DNA of 64,000 nucleotides from Terriglobia bacterium (GCA_020073485.1 JAIQFB010000015.1:47929-111928), one strand, 5' to 3'. Positions 1 through 8,263 are shown, numbered from the stretch's first letter. The notes: generated from the sequence alone by a model not told the origin. Program-made: numbers and translations.

Positions 1-342
1 CGTAGGCTTGTTGTAATAGGGCGTGACCGACAGGATGCCGTCGGCGCCCATGCGCTCGATGGCGCGCGCCATTTCAATCACGCCGTGCGTATCGTAGCCG
101 CCCGCTCCGGCCAGCACGGGGACTTTCCCCTTGGCCTCTTCCAGCGTGATGGCCACCACGCGCAGGTGTTCGGCGTGCGAGAGCGTCGGACTTTCGCCGG
201 TGGTGCCGCAGGGCACCAGAAAATTGATGCCCGCGGCGATCTGGCGGCGGATCAGCCGCCGCAGCGTTTCTTCATCGAGTGAGAAATCCTTTTGAAACGG
301 CGTGACCATCGCCGTCCCGCATCCCGTGAATCCCTTGAACAT
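1..342 (-). CDS. dapA: 4-hydroxy-tetrahydrodipicolinate synthase, 3'-truncated by window edge
   Basis: DapA condenses pyruvate with aspartate semialdehyde, the first committed step of diaminopimelate/lysine synthesis. Only the first 114 residues are in the window. Reading the minus strand from the ATG at 342 gives a protein starting MFKGFTGCGTAMVTPF. It contains the family motif GTTGES, which holds the pyruvate-site threonines, and YYNKPT at the cut end. The Schiff-base lysine would lie beyond the edge. The start is supported by AGAGGTGG just upstream. The gene follows dapB on the same strand after a 217-bp gap that holds a palindromic repeat, so it probably shares the lysine operon. The identification is firm; only completeness is unknown. 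Confidence 0.93.
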   Translation of the reverse strand, partial: MFKGFTGCGTAMVTPFQKDFSLDEETLRRLIRRQIAAGINFLVPCGTTGESPTLSHAEHLRVVAITLEEAKGKVPVLAGAGGYDTHGVIEMARAIERMGADGILSVTPYYNKPT

Positions 343-417
343 GGCGCCACCTCTTTTTCTGGTATGCAAACAATTTCCGATGCCCGCCAAAACTACTCGC
401 CCCAAACTCTAAGCGTC

Positions 418-505
418 GTCATTCCGAGGCGCGCTGCGCACTGAGGAATCCCTATTGCTCTTGGCCTTAGAACCCGGAGCGATTCCTCGCTTCGCTCGGA
501 ATGAC
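418..505. repeat. Dispersed palindromic repeat, family A copy 1
   Basis: Imperfect inverted repeat bounded by GTCATTCCGA on the left and TCGGAATGAC on the right, with inner GAGGAATCCCT and GATTCCTCG arms. It sits between dapB and dapA. Related copies lie at 9174-9251 and 12682-12770, and a diverged one at 53241-53311. The form resembles non-autonomous REP/MITE-like elements; no transposase is nearby. Confidence 0.75.
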
Positions 506-559
506 GAGCCTAAGGCTTATTCACGCGAACTGAGCAGTTCGAGCCCGCGGGATTAAAAT

Positions 560-1288
560 CTAATCCGCGGGCTGGTGCGCGGGTTTCGCGTCAACCGCGA
601 AAATGACCTCTCCAAATTCGTGCAGGCCGCGCTTGCCGATCACCCACTGCGCGGCCTTGAGCGCGCCGCGCGCGAATCCTTCGCGGCTGCGCGCCGTGTG
701 CCGCAGCGTGATGGTGTCGGCGGCCGAGTCAAATCCGATTTCGTGCGTACCGGGAATCGTGCCGGCGCGGTTGGAACTCACGTCGATGCGCCGCGAGTAT
801 CCTGCGCGCTGCATTTCCTCGACGAGTTGCAGCAGCGTGCCCGACGGCGCGTCCTTCTTCGCCGTGTGATGCACTTCCCAGGCCCACGCGCCGTATTCCG
901 GCTCGCCGGCCATTAGGCGCGCCGCCTCGGCCACCACGTGCCGGAACACATTCACGCCGATGGAATAGTTCGCGCTCCAGACGACGCCCACGCCGGAGAT
1001 GTCCACAAATTCCCTGACGCGGCCCAGTTCGCCGTACCATCCCGTCGTGCCCACCACGGTCGGCACGCCGATCGCGCACAGCCGCTCCAGATTCGCCACG
1101 GCCACGTGCGGGGTCGAAAACTCGATGGCCACGTCCACGCCGCGAAAATTTTCCGGCGTGATTCCCGCCTGGTTCACGTTCGTATCGATGTCCAGCTTCA
1201 GACCCACCGAAAATCCGGCTTCCGGGGCGAGCCGCTCGATCAGTTGCCCCATTTTCCCGTACCCGACGATGGCGAGATTCTTAGGCAT
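560..1288 (-). CDS. dapB: 4-hydroxy-tetrahydrodipicolinate reductase
   Basis: This 242-residue protein reduces hydroxy-tetrahydrodipicolinate with NAD(P)H in the diaminopimelate/lysine pathway. The N-terminal Rossmann motif GYGKMGQ is visible at residues 9-15. The substrate-binding and catalytic signature HHTAKKDAPSGT, containing the catalytic histidine and lysine, lies around residues 140-150. The length fits the family (about 240-270). Its ATG at 1288 overlaps the stop of the upstream M20 deacylase (1281-1283), which suggests translational coupling. dapA follows on the same strand, so the three genes form a lysine-pathway cluster. Confidence 0.96.
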   Translation of the reverse strand: MPKNLAIVGYGKMGQLIERLAPEAGFSVGLKLDIDTNVNQAGITPENFRGVDVAIEFSTPHVAVANLERLCAIGVPTVVGTTGWYGELGRVREFVDISGVGVVWSANYSIGVNVFRHVVAEAARLMAGEPEYGAWAWEVHHTAKKDAPSGTLLQLVEEMQRAGYSRRIDVSSNRAGTIPGTHEIGFDSAADTITLRHTARSREGFARGALKAAQWVIGKRGLHEFGEVIFAVDAKPAHQPAD

Positions 1289-2306
1289 GGTGGGCTTGTC
1301 CTCGGCTCAAGAGCGTCCGTGTCATGTTCGCGTAGGCATCGACTGCGTCGAGCAATTCACGCTTGGAAATTTTCTCCTGCGTGGTGTGCGCCACGTGAAT
1401 ACTGCCCGGCCCGAATAGGAACGGCTCGCCCCAGGCCGGCGCAAGGACCGGAATATCGGTGGTGAAGGCGACGACCGAAGTGGGAAGGCCGTCGAGCGCC
1501 GCGAAGCGCATGGCTGGCAGCGTCAAAATCTCTTTCACCTCGACGCGATTGCCGACGGCGGCGCGCAGCGCCTGATCGATTTGCCGCCCGTCGCTGACCA
1601 GGCGAATCGCGAGTTCCGCCTTCGCCGCATCCGGAATAATGTTGGGCGCGCGGCCTCCGGAAATTGTGCCGATATTCAGCGTCGTTTTCCCGAGGACAGC
1701 ATCCTCGGGCAGCGGCATCCGCCGGACGACTTCGAGGGCATCGAGGAGTTTTTCGATGGCGGAATCACCCAGCTCCGGATACGCGGAATGCGCCATTTTA
1801 CCCGTAGCGATGACTTCGCAGCGCAAAATCCCCTTGGAGCCCAGCGCCACTTTGCTCTCGGTCGGCTCGCCGTTGATCAGGTAGCGCGCGCCACGGGGCG
1901 ATCGCGCGGCGACTTCCGCTCCGGCGCTATTGCGCTCTTCCCCGACGACAAACAGCAGGCCGAAGTTCCGCGTGCCGGCTTCAATCAATTTTTCGGCGGC
2001 GGCGATCATCGCGGCGATGATTCCCTTGGCATCGCACGAGCCGCGCCCGTAGATGTTGGAGTCATCCTCGCTCGATGCGAAGAACGGCGGCACGGTGTCC
2101 ATGTGCGTCGAGAGCACGACGACGGGTTCGCCCCACTCGGCGTACACATTGAAGCGGTTGGGCGTCACCATCATGGCTTCCACATTGCCGCCGGAACCCG
2201 CCGCCAGGCCGGAAAGGTAGTGAAGCAGGTAATCCCCCACCTGCTTTTCGTTCTCAGTGATCGACTCGATGTCGACCAGCGCGCGCGTCATTTCAAATGG
2301 ATGCAT
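1281..2306 (-). CDS. M20-family metallo-deacylase (DapE/ArgE/LysK-like)
   Basis: This 341-residue protein belongs to the M20 di-zinc amidohydrolases that deacylate N-succinyl-diaminopimelate, N-acetylornithine or related substrates. All ligand motifs are visible in order: the HxD pair in STHMDTVPP, the bridging Asp in GRGSCDAKG, the catalytic Glu pair in VGEERNS, the Glu of NGEPTES, and a C-terminal His in FGPGSIHVAH. Overlap with dapB and the neighbouring dapA argue for DapE-type succinyl-diaminopimelate desuccinylase. It is slightly shorter than classical DapE, so ArgE or LysK specificity cannot be excluded. The family is certain; the substrate is inferred from context. Confidence 0.85.
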   Translation of the reverse strand: MHPFEMTRALVDIESITENEKQVGDYLLHYLSGLAAGSGGNVEAMMVTPNRFNVYAEWGEPVVVLSTHMDTVPPFFASSEDDSNIYGRGSCDAKGIIAAMIAAAEKLIEAGTRNFGLLFVVGEERNSAGAEVAARSPRGARYLINGEPTESKVALGSKGILRCEVIATGKMAHSAYPELGDSAIEKLLDALEVVRRMPLPEDAVLGKTTLNIGTISGGRAPNIIPDAAKAELAIRLVSDGRQIDQALRAAVGNRVEVKEILTLPAMRFAALDGLPTSVVAFTTDIPVLAPAWGEPFLFGPGSIHVAHTTQEKISKRELLDAVDAYANMTRTLLSRGQAHHA

Positions 2307-2322
2307 GCGTAATTGCCACTAG

Positions 2323-2395
2323 TGGCACAGGCTTCAGCTTGTTCGCCTTTCGAGCGTCCAATAGATCAAAACCGCACAGGCTGAAGCCTGTGCCA
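2323..2395. repeat. Long-arm inverted repeat (16-bp perfect arms)
   Basis: TGGCACAGGCTTCAGC at 2323-2338 is the exact reverse complement of GCTGAAGCCTGTGCCA at 2380-2395, with a 41-base loop. It lies upstream of the M20-dapB genes. It is a family D intergenic palindrome, distinct from the GTCATTCCGA family. Confidence 0.75.
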
Positions 2396-2520
2396 ACAGA
2401 CTCACCGTCAAATTCAGTCTATAGTTTAATCCTAAGGAAGGAACGGCGCGCAGGCAAAGGAGCGGCGCTCGCGAATATGCAGGGCGCCTCGCTCCTCGAT
2501 AGCGCTCCATCCGTTTTACA

Positions 2521-2550
2521 GGCGGGCTCCAAGTAGAGCCCACACCCGCC
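2521..2550. repeat. Dispersed palindromic repeat, family B copy 1
   Basis: Short nested palindrome with GGGCTC-CAAGTA-GAGCCC flanked by GGCGGG and CCCGCC. Nearly the same core recurs at 19723-19754, and a looser relative is at 22432-22490. The rest of 2307-2871 has no convincing gene. Confidence 0.65.
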
Positions 2551-2871
2551 CTCAGGATGACAGTGAGCAGGTATTAGCCTGGCCCCCCAGCCGCCCCGGC
2601 GTGACTGCCGTCGGCGGCTTCGGCGGAAGAAACTGCCTTGCACCTTTCGCCCGGGCCTCCGAAGTTCCTCGGAATCGCTGCCCGGCTACTCATTGCTTCC
2701 GCTCCTCTACCAAGACGCTGCAAAGATACCACCCCGGCGCGCGCGGGGTCAAACATCGGCCCGTGGCGGAAAAGCCGCGCGCATTGCGGGCCAAGTTCCC
2801 GGGTGATAGACTCCGCCCGCTAGATTTTCACCGGCCCAGGTCGACCACACTCGAAAAACGAAGGAGACGAC

Positions 2872-3336
2872 GTGAACACAAAGAATGCCTTATTGTGTAT
2901 TTCCGTTTTTGTTCTCGCCCTGTCCGCCGGGCTTGGGGTGATTCAGGCGCAAACCAATTCCAAAGCAGACGCCGTTGCCGCGGTGACCAAGCTCGAGGGC
3001 GACAGCGTGAAAGCCGACCTGGCCAATGACAAGGCTTTCTACGCGAAGGTTCTGGCCGAGGATTGGACCGGAGGCGACAGCGGGGGCAAGTGGTTCACGA
3101 AGGCCGACATGATGAAAATGATGGACGACACGGCGCACAACAAAACGAACAGCGAAAAAATGACCGAGCTGAAAGTGCGCGTGTACGGCAACACGGCCAT
3201 CGCCACGTACAAGGACACCTACGACGCCATGTTGAACGGCGAACATCGCTCGCGCACCGTGATCAGCACGGACACTTTCGTCAAGATGGGCGGCGAATGG
3301 AAGCTTGTGGCGGGCCACGCATCGGAAGCGAAGTAG
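2872..3336 (+). CDS. Exported SnoaL/DUF4440-like (NTF2-fold) protein
   Basis: The 154-residue product starts at GTG 2872, preceded by a strong AAGGAGACGAC ribosome-binding site. Residues 1-26 are a signal peptide (hydrophobic VFVLALSAGLGVIQAQ), so the product is probably periplasmic. The mature part has the pattern of DUF4440/SnoaL-like NTF2-fold proteins: an N-terminal helix, LAEDWTGGD, and the closing strands TVISTDTFVKMGGEWKLVAG. Such small folds bind or convert small ligands, but no catalytic residues can be assigned and the function is unknown. It stands alone. A stem at 3339-3362 (GCCGGGTG/CACCCGGC) just after the stop may help end transcription, although no T-run follows. Confidence 0.8.
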   Translation: MNTKNALLCISVFVLALSAGLGVIQAQTNSKADAVAAVTKLEGDSVKADLANDKAFYAKVLAEDWTGGDSGGKWFTKADMMKMMDDTAHNKTNSEKMTELKVRVYGNTAIATYKDTYDAMLNGEHRSRTVISTDTFVKMGGEWKLVAGHASEAK

Positions 3337-3828
3337 CGGCCGGGTGAACGGCGGCACCCGGCGGCCGGCCCAAAAGAAGTTTGCCGGCAAATAGCGGTTC
3401 CCGGACCGGCGGATCCTCGGGAGCTAGGATGCGCGCGAGGAGCGCGACCGCTCCACGGGCGTTCCGCGATTTGCACGGCGAATCTGCCGCGATTGCTGTA
3501 CCGTCTCTTCTGGAAAAAAATCTTCGGCGCCAATGAATGAACGGCCGTTCTCACGAATTTCCGTGGAGAACTCTTACTGAGCGGCGAAAGCTGTTTGGCC
3601 GCACGTTACGGCGGATCTGGGCGCTGCCGCCACCCAAGTGGAGCACCACGATTGCCGTTGCGAAATCTGAAGCCGAAGAAGGAAGATGGAGGCAGTGTCT
3701 GAGAATTTGGCCAGGCGCCGGCAGGCGCGACGTATCCGACGGGCGAAAAATGGGCGGTTAGGCCTCTGCGATTTCGCTCAGGCCTGCCCTTATGGCGAAA
3801 TCAGTTGTGCCGAGGTCAACGGACACAT
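3337..3828. other. Intergenic stretch without a supported gene
   Basis: Apart from the GC-rich stem at 3339-3362, nothing coding is convincing here. Short open frames lack ribosome-binding sites and family-like composition. The promoter for the downstream membrane protein is presumably in this gap, but no clear boxes were identified. Confidence 0.5.
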
Positions 3829-5814
3829 ATGGCGCGCAATCCAGAGGTCCAAATCGAAAACTCCTGTTTCCGCCATGCGTTTCAACCGGAGAATGCCGAT
3901 GAAGTAGAAGCGGGCCACGCACTTACATCGTTCGCGTCCAAAGTCTGGCGCACTTTGCTTCACACACTTTCTCGCAGCCCTGAGGAGAAACTCAATCGGC
4001 GCGACCTGACCTGCTTCCTGTGGATTCTGACATCGTTTGCGGTAGGCCTCGCCGCCTCCTGGCAACGCTGGGGAATTCCCGCAGTGGACAGCGGGCGCGA
4101 ACTGAATGTCCCTCTGCGGCTGCTTCGTGGAGAAACGCTCTACTCGGATGTGGGATACATTTACGGCCCACTCTCTCCTTACCTCAACGCACTTCTGTAT
4201 CGCATCTTCCACCCGTCCTTGTGGGTCCTGTGGGGTCACGGCATCGTGGCGGCTATGCTTATCCTCGCCTTGTGTTACTGGATAGCCCGGCAGATTGGCG
4301 GTCGGTTCGCCTCCACGCTTGCGTGCGTGGCCATTACCTGGTTGTGCGCGCTGAAATCCGAGGGAAATTACATGATGGCCTACGCCTTCGGCGGGCTCGA
4401 CGGCTGCGCGTTCGTGCTGGCGACCACCGCCCTGTCGATCGTTTTCTTGCGGAAGAAGAGGTCCGCAGTTCTGCTTTCCGCAGGCATTATGGCCGCGCTT
4501 GCGATTCTCTCAAAAACGGAATTCGGCGGAACTGCGGTGGGGACGGGCATCGTGGCAGCGACTCTCGCGGGTTTCCCCCGGATTCGCAGCATGGCGGCGT
4601 GGCTCGCGGCGTTTCTGCTTCCTGCCTTGGGAATTCCCGCTCTGATTTTTTCATGGCTCGCCGCATCGGTTGGCTGGCGGACCCTCATTGTTGACAGCCA
4701 CCTGTTCTTCGGACACGTGCCCTGGCAACTGATGTACTTCAACGGGCTCCGGTTCGGATTTGGCCGCCCCTGGCATTCCCTGGGGTTGATGATTGCCTCC
4801 CTGGTTCGCCTAGTCGCCTTCGGAGGACTGCTGGTTTACGCCAGCACGTTGATCGAGATGCGGCCGGGCCGAATTCCGCGGGAAAGCAAAGGCGCCGCGC
4901 CGAAAAAGAGATCGCGCGCCGTGGCGGGCCTGCTGATTTCCCTGGCTGCAATCATCGTTTCAGGGATCGGCCTGTCGGACCTGGGCCCGTTTATGCCCAT
5001 GCCGTTTCTCTTGCTCATACTGCTTGCCGGGGGAGCCGGCGCGTTCGTGCAAGCCGATCGAACTGGTAACTCGACAAACCGTTTGCAGGCCGGCACGATG
5101 ATTATTATCACAGCGTCCGCGCTTTTCAGTCTGGCGAGAATGGTTTTGCGCGTTTCCACCGGCGGAGCGCTGAGTTCATTCCTTCTGCCGGGGTCCGTAA
5201 TTCTTTTTGTATATCTTTGGCTGGCGGTCTTCCCTCTGTTCATCGCCGATGGGGCCGTGCGCCATCGGACAGCGCAGATCGTCTCCATCGCCCTCGCCGC
5301 CAGCGTGCTTATCACCGCCATCACAATCTCGGTTCGGTATCACCGGAAATTCACATTTCCGGTGGTAACCGACGTGGGCACGTGGCGCACATCGAACGAA
5401 ATCGGAATTGCCTTTGCGCAAGCTTTGCAATTCATAGAAGAAAAGTCCGCGTCGGGCGATGCCATGGCCGTTCTGCCGGAAGGAACTTCGCTGGTGTTCT
5501 TGTCCGGACGCCGGAATCCCCTGCACGACGAAATCGTTACGCCGGGGTTTCTGGACCTGGCGGGTGAAGAACGCGCCATCGAGAGCTTGAGCCAGTCGCA
5601 TGCCCCTCTGGTGTTCGTCTCCAACCTGCCAACGTCAGAATTCGGAGAGACGACGCTCGGAAAGGACTACAACCAGCACTTGATGTCCTGGATCGAACTG
5701 AATTATGAAATCTGTGGAGTTTTCGGGCCCCGGCACGACCCAGGGCTCCAGATCGGCGATCCGGTCTACTTCCTGCGCGCGTATTGTCTCGCCTCCACCG
5801 TTCCCCATCGATAG
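3829..5814 (+). CDS. Polytopic membrane protein, glycosyltransferase family 39/83-like
   Basis: The frame is open from TTG 3805, but ATG 3829 is the likelier start and gives 661 residues. After a soluble N-terminus of about 60 residues there are roughly ten or more hydrophobic segments. They are followed by a C-terminal soluble domain from about residue 510. The first extracytoplasmic loop carries DSGRELNVPLRLLRGE and YIYGPLSPYLNALLY, an acidic loop and Tyr/Pro-rich motif typical of GT-C fold lipid-linked sugar transferases (PMT/ArnT/RgtA-like). It probably moves a sugar from a polyprenyl carrier to a cell-envelope acceptor. Donor and acceptor are unknown, and it has no glycan-synthesis neighbours. 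Confidence 0.7.
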   Translation: MARNPEVQIENSCFRHAFQPENADEVEAGHALTSFASKVWRTLLHTLSRSPEEKLNRRDLTCFLWILTSFAVGLAASWQRWGIPAVDSGRELNVPLRLLRGETLYSDVGYIYGPLSPYLNALLYRIFHPSLWVLWGHGIVAAMLILALCYWIARQIGGRFASTLACVAITWLCALKSEGNYMMAYAFGGLDGCAFVLATTALSIVFLRKKRSAVLLSAGIMAALAILSKTEFGGTAVGTGIVAATLAGFPRIRSMAAWLAAFLLPALGIPALIFSWLAASVGWRTLIVDSHLFFGHVPWQLMYFNGLRFGFGRPWHSLGLMIASLVRLVAFGGLLVYASTLIEMRPGRIPRESKGAAPKKRSRAVAGLLISLAAIIVSGIGLSDLGPFMPMPFLLLILLAGGAGAFVQADRTGNSTNRLQAGTMIIITASALFSLARMVLRVSTGGALSSFLLPGSVILFVYLWLAVFPLFIADGAVRHRTAQIVSIALAASVLITAITISVRYHRKFTFPVVTDVGTWRTSNEIGIAFAQALQFIEEKSASGDAMAVLPEGTSLVFLSGRRNPLHDEIVTPGFLDLAGEERAIESLSQSHAPLVFVSNLPTSEFGETTLGKDYNQHLMSWIELNYEICGVFGPRHDPGLQIGDPVYFLRAYCLASTVPHR

Positions 5815-5834
5815 CGGGAAGCGAGAAGATTGGC

Positions 5835-6307
5835 TTAAGGTCTAGTCTCAACAATTGCGATAGTTGTGGGAAATCGCCCCGTCGAAGCCACCCATGGCAA
5901 TACCGTCAGGGCGCCCGTACTGGCATTCAAGGAGTAGCCGGAGAGCGTTCCGGCCAATTCATTGGTCACGTATGCGAATTTCCCGGATGGCTCGAAAGCG
6001 AAGGAGGTAGGGCCCGTACCCGTCGCGAAGGGAGACCCGCTGATCGCCGAGAGATTGCCGTTGGTTGGATCGATCGAAAAAACGGTCACAGAATTGCCAG
6101 GATAGAGCGATAGTCCGCGACGCGGCGCGCCAGGTCCTTCGGACCCCGGCCCGTGTAGTCTTTGACCAGCCACGCGCGGAGTTCTTGCGCGCCATCCTCG
6201 GGCACGGTCTGGAATCGCGAGAGAACGTGATAGCCGCTGAACGCGAGCACAATGGCAACCACGGCCATCGCTTTCCAACCCGTCAATTCGATATGTGTTT
6301 CCGGCAT
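5835..6307 (-). pseudogene. Fusion of a truncated membrane-protein gene with a beta-propeller (lactonase-like) 3' end
   Basis: From ATG 6307 one frame encodes a small membrane protein (MPETHIELTGWKAMAVV, one transmembrane segment), then stops abruptly after DYRSILAIL near 6090. From about 6100 to the stop at 5835 a different frame encodes the last blade of a seven-bladed propeller of the 6-phosphogluconolactonase/YVTN type: NSVTVFSIDPTNGNL, then FAFEPSGKFAYVTNE and ASTGALT. The frame change at the junction, and the loss of all earlier propeller blades, indicate deletion of intervening DNA and fusion of two dead genes. Neither half looks functional. Confidence 0.65.
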
Positions 6308-6455
6308 GGCACAGCCTGCAAATCTCCGGGAAAGTTGGTTTAACACATACAATTTTCTCTCATTTCCGGGGACAGGCGTCTCTGTCACGTTGCGGTTCGC
6401 TGAGTTGGTTAACAGAGGACAGTTCAGGGCGAAGGGTCCCGAGGGTAAAAACGCC

Positions 6456-6484
6456 TTGACACGGGGATAGGCTGAATCTATACT
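6456..6484 (+). promoter_or_regulatory. Sigma-70-type promoter for the SAM-II/thrC-like transcript
   Basis: TTGACA at 6456-6461 and TATACT at 6479-6484 are separated by exactly 17 bases. Transcription would start near 6491, immediately before the first stem of the predicted SAM-II riboswitch, so the promoter and riboswitch support each other. Confidence 0.8.
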
Positions 6485-6496
6485 TTGTTCGCTGGA

Positions 6497-6549
6497 CACG
6501 TGGCGATTTAAGGCAACTTGCTCCACGTAAAAAACTGCTAAAGAGTCGG
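6497..6549 (+). ncRNA. Predicted SAM-II riboswitch
   Basis: The RNA has the SAM-II (metA motif) layout. P1 is ACGTGG (6498-6503) paired with CCACGT (6523-6528). Loop 1 holds the conserved GATTTA (6505-6510) and TTGC (6518-6521). The 3' tail has the conserved GCTAAA (6537-6542). TTGC can pair with GCTAA as in the pseudoknot. At the expected spacing, GGC (6512-6514) can pair with GTC (6545-6547). It starts about six bases after the predicted transcription start. SAM-II RNAs normally repress methionine/SAM genes when SAM is high, so the genes downstream are likely methionine-related. No covariance search could be run. Confidence 0.8.
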
Positions 6550-6576
6550 ACGAGCACTCAATCAGAAATTTTTGAG

Positions 6577-6612
6577 CCCTCCCCCTCTTTGGCGTGGAGG
6601 GTGTTTTATTTT
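6577..6612 (+). terminator. Terminator-like hairpin in the riboswitch leader
   Basis: CCCTCC (6577-6582) pairs with GGAGGG (6596-6601), followed by TGTTTTATTTT. An upstream hairpin CTCAA/TTGAG (6557-6576) abuts its left arm. It lies 28 bases after the riboswitch and 97 bases before the start codon, so it could be the transcription-termination expression platform. The stem is only 6 bp, so moderate confidence. Confidence 0.5.
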
Positions 6613-6708
6613 AGCCCCCTCGCGCCGCCCACCTGCAGCAGTTCATCCAGTCAGAACAAGATTCTTCATAGGTGGCCGCTGGATAGCCATCGAAAGCAGG
6701 AAGCCCTT

Positions 6709-7959
6709 ATGGCCGAACATTATCAGCTGAAGTGCCGTGAATGCGGGAAGTTGTGGGGAAATCAGGCGCGGTCGTTCTGCGAGGAGTGCCTCTCTCCCCT
6801 CGAAGTGGTCTATGATCTCGATGCCATCCGTCCCATTTTCACCCGTAAAAACATCGAGGCTGGCCCGAACAATCTCTGGCGCTATAGCGCGCTGCTGCCC
6901 CTCCCGGAGGGCTACCAATGTACTCTCCCGACAGGGTTTACGCCACTGCTGCAGGCGCGGCGGCTGGGCAAGAAACTGGGCGCAAGCCAGCTGTACGTGA
7001 AAAACGACGCCGTGTGCTTCCCTACGCTTTCGTTTAAGGATCGCGTGGTGGCGACCGCCCTGGCTGCGGCGCGCCGGTTTGGTTTTCAGATCGTGAGTTG
7101 CTCTTCGACCGGCAACCTGGCCAACGCCGTGGCTGCGCAGGCCGCGCGCGAAGGGTTTGACGCCTGGATCTTCATTCCCGCTGATCTTGAGCCCGCCAAA
7201 ATCACCGGCACGCAGGTATTCGGCGCAAAGCTGGTGCGCATCGCCGGCAACTACGACCAAGTGAACCGGCTGTGCTCGCAGATCGCCGAAAAATTCAACT
7301 GGGGATTCGTGAACGTGAATTTGCGGCCCTACTACGCCGAAGGCTCCAAAACCGTGGGCTACGAAATCGCCGAGCAACTCGGCTGGCGCCTGCCGGACAA
7401 CATCGTGGTACCCATGGCCGGAGGCTCCCTGATCACCAAGATCCGCAAGGCCTTCAATGAATTGATTGCGCTGGGCCTGGTCGAGGAAAAGAAAGTGAAG
7501 TTCTTCGGCGCGCAAGCCACGGGCTGCTCCCCGATTTCCGACGCCGTGAAGCGCAATCTCGACCGATTCGAGCCGCAAAAGCCCGCCACGATTGCGCGCT
7601 CGCTCGCTATCGGGAATCCCGCCGATGGTTTTTACGCCTCGCGCGCCATCCGCGACAGCGGCGGCTGGGCCGAGGATGTTTCCGACGCCGATATCGTCAA
7701 GGGCATACAACTGCTGGCCGAAAACGAAGGAATTTTTACCGAAACGGCCGGCGGCGTAACCACCGGCGTGACGCAAAAGCTGATCCAGCAGGGCTACATC
7801 AATCCCAGCGAAATCACTGTCGCCTGCATCACTGGAAACGGCCTCAAGACCATCGACGCGATTTCGCAGGAATACACGCTGACGCCGGCGATCGAGCCGC
7901 GCCTATCCGTGTTTGAATCCTTCATCAACGACCGCATGGTCGCGGTCGCGGGAAATTAG
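6709..7959 (+). CDS. thrC: Threonine-synthase-like PLP enzyme under SAM-II riboswitch control
   Basis: This 416-residue fold-type II PLP enzyme has the threonine synthase pattern. An N-terminal zinc ribbon has Cys at 9, 12, 24 and 27. The PLP lysine is K110 in LSFKDR, the phosphate-binding region includes SSTGNLANA, and GGVTTGV lies near the C-terminus. Classical ThrC converts O-phosphohomoserine to threonine. Here the gene lies behind a predicted SAM-II riboswitch, and its stop is 7 bases from a CysO-like sulfur-carrier gene. A beta/gamma-replacement using carrier-bound sulfide to make homocysteine is therefore a serious alternative (inference). ATG 6709 is chosen because the riboswitch and hairpin occupy the upstream part of the open frame. 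Confidence 0.85.
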   Translation: MAEHYQLKCRECGKLWGNQARSFCEECLSPLEVVYDLDAIRPIFTRKNIEAGPNNLWRYSALLPLPEGYQCTLPTGFTPLLQARRLGKKLGASQLYVKNDAVCFPTLSFKDRVVATALAAARRFGFQIVSCSSTGNLANAVAAQAAREGFDAWIFIPADLEPAKITGTQVFGAKLVRIAGNYDQVNRLCSQIAEKFNWGFVNVNLRPYYAEGSKTVGYEIAEQLGWRLPDNIVVPMAGGSLITKIRKAFNELIALGLVEEKKVKFFGAQATGCSPISDAVKRNLDRFEPQKPATIARSLAIGNPADGFYASRAIRDSGGWAEDVSDADIVKGIQLLAENEGIFTETAGGVTTGVTQKLIQQGYINPSEITVACITGNGLKTIDAISQEYTLTPAIEPRLSVFESFINDRMVAVAGN

Positions 7960-7966
7960 GAAAAAA

Positions 7967-8263
7967 ATGAAAATCACCGTTGAAATCCCCACAGCGTTGC
8001 GCCGGTTCACCGACGGCGTGCAATCCATCGAATGCGGCTCGGCGACCTTACCTGAATTGATGGGCGAAATCGAGCAGCGATTTCCGGCCATCAGCAAGCA
8101 CCTGCGCGACGATGCCGGACAGGTCCGGCGCTTCATCAACATCTACGTGAACGAGGAAGACATCCGCTTCCTTGGCGGCAACGAGTACAAGTTTCGTGAA
8201 GGCGACCGCGTGCTGGTGGTCCCCTCGATTGCCGGCGGAGCGCCCACAAATGCTTGTGGGTGA
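7967..8263 (+). CDS. ThiS/MoaD-family sulfur-carrier protein, CysO-like
   Basis: This 98-residue ubiquitin-fold protein resembles mycobacterial CysO, with MKITVEIPTALR at the start and FINIYVNEEDIRFLGG at residues 56-71. CysO carries sulfide as a C-terminal thiocarboxylate for cysteine synthesis. The functional Gly-Gly (residues 90-91, SIAGG) is not terminal: seven residues (APTNACG) follow. The protein would need trimming by a JAMM/Mec-type peptidase before adenylation, and no such peptidase or ThiF/MoeB activator is in the window. It starts 7 bases after the ThrC-like gene and is surely co-transcribed with it. ATG 7967 has AGGA just upstream. Confidence 0.85.
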   Translation: MKITVEIPTALRRFTDGVQSIECGSATLPELMGEIEQRFPAISKHLRDDAGQVRRFINIYVNEEDIRFLGGNEYKFREGDRVLVVPSIAGGAPTNACG

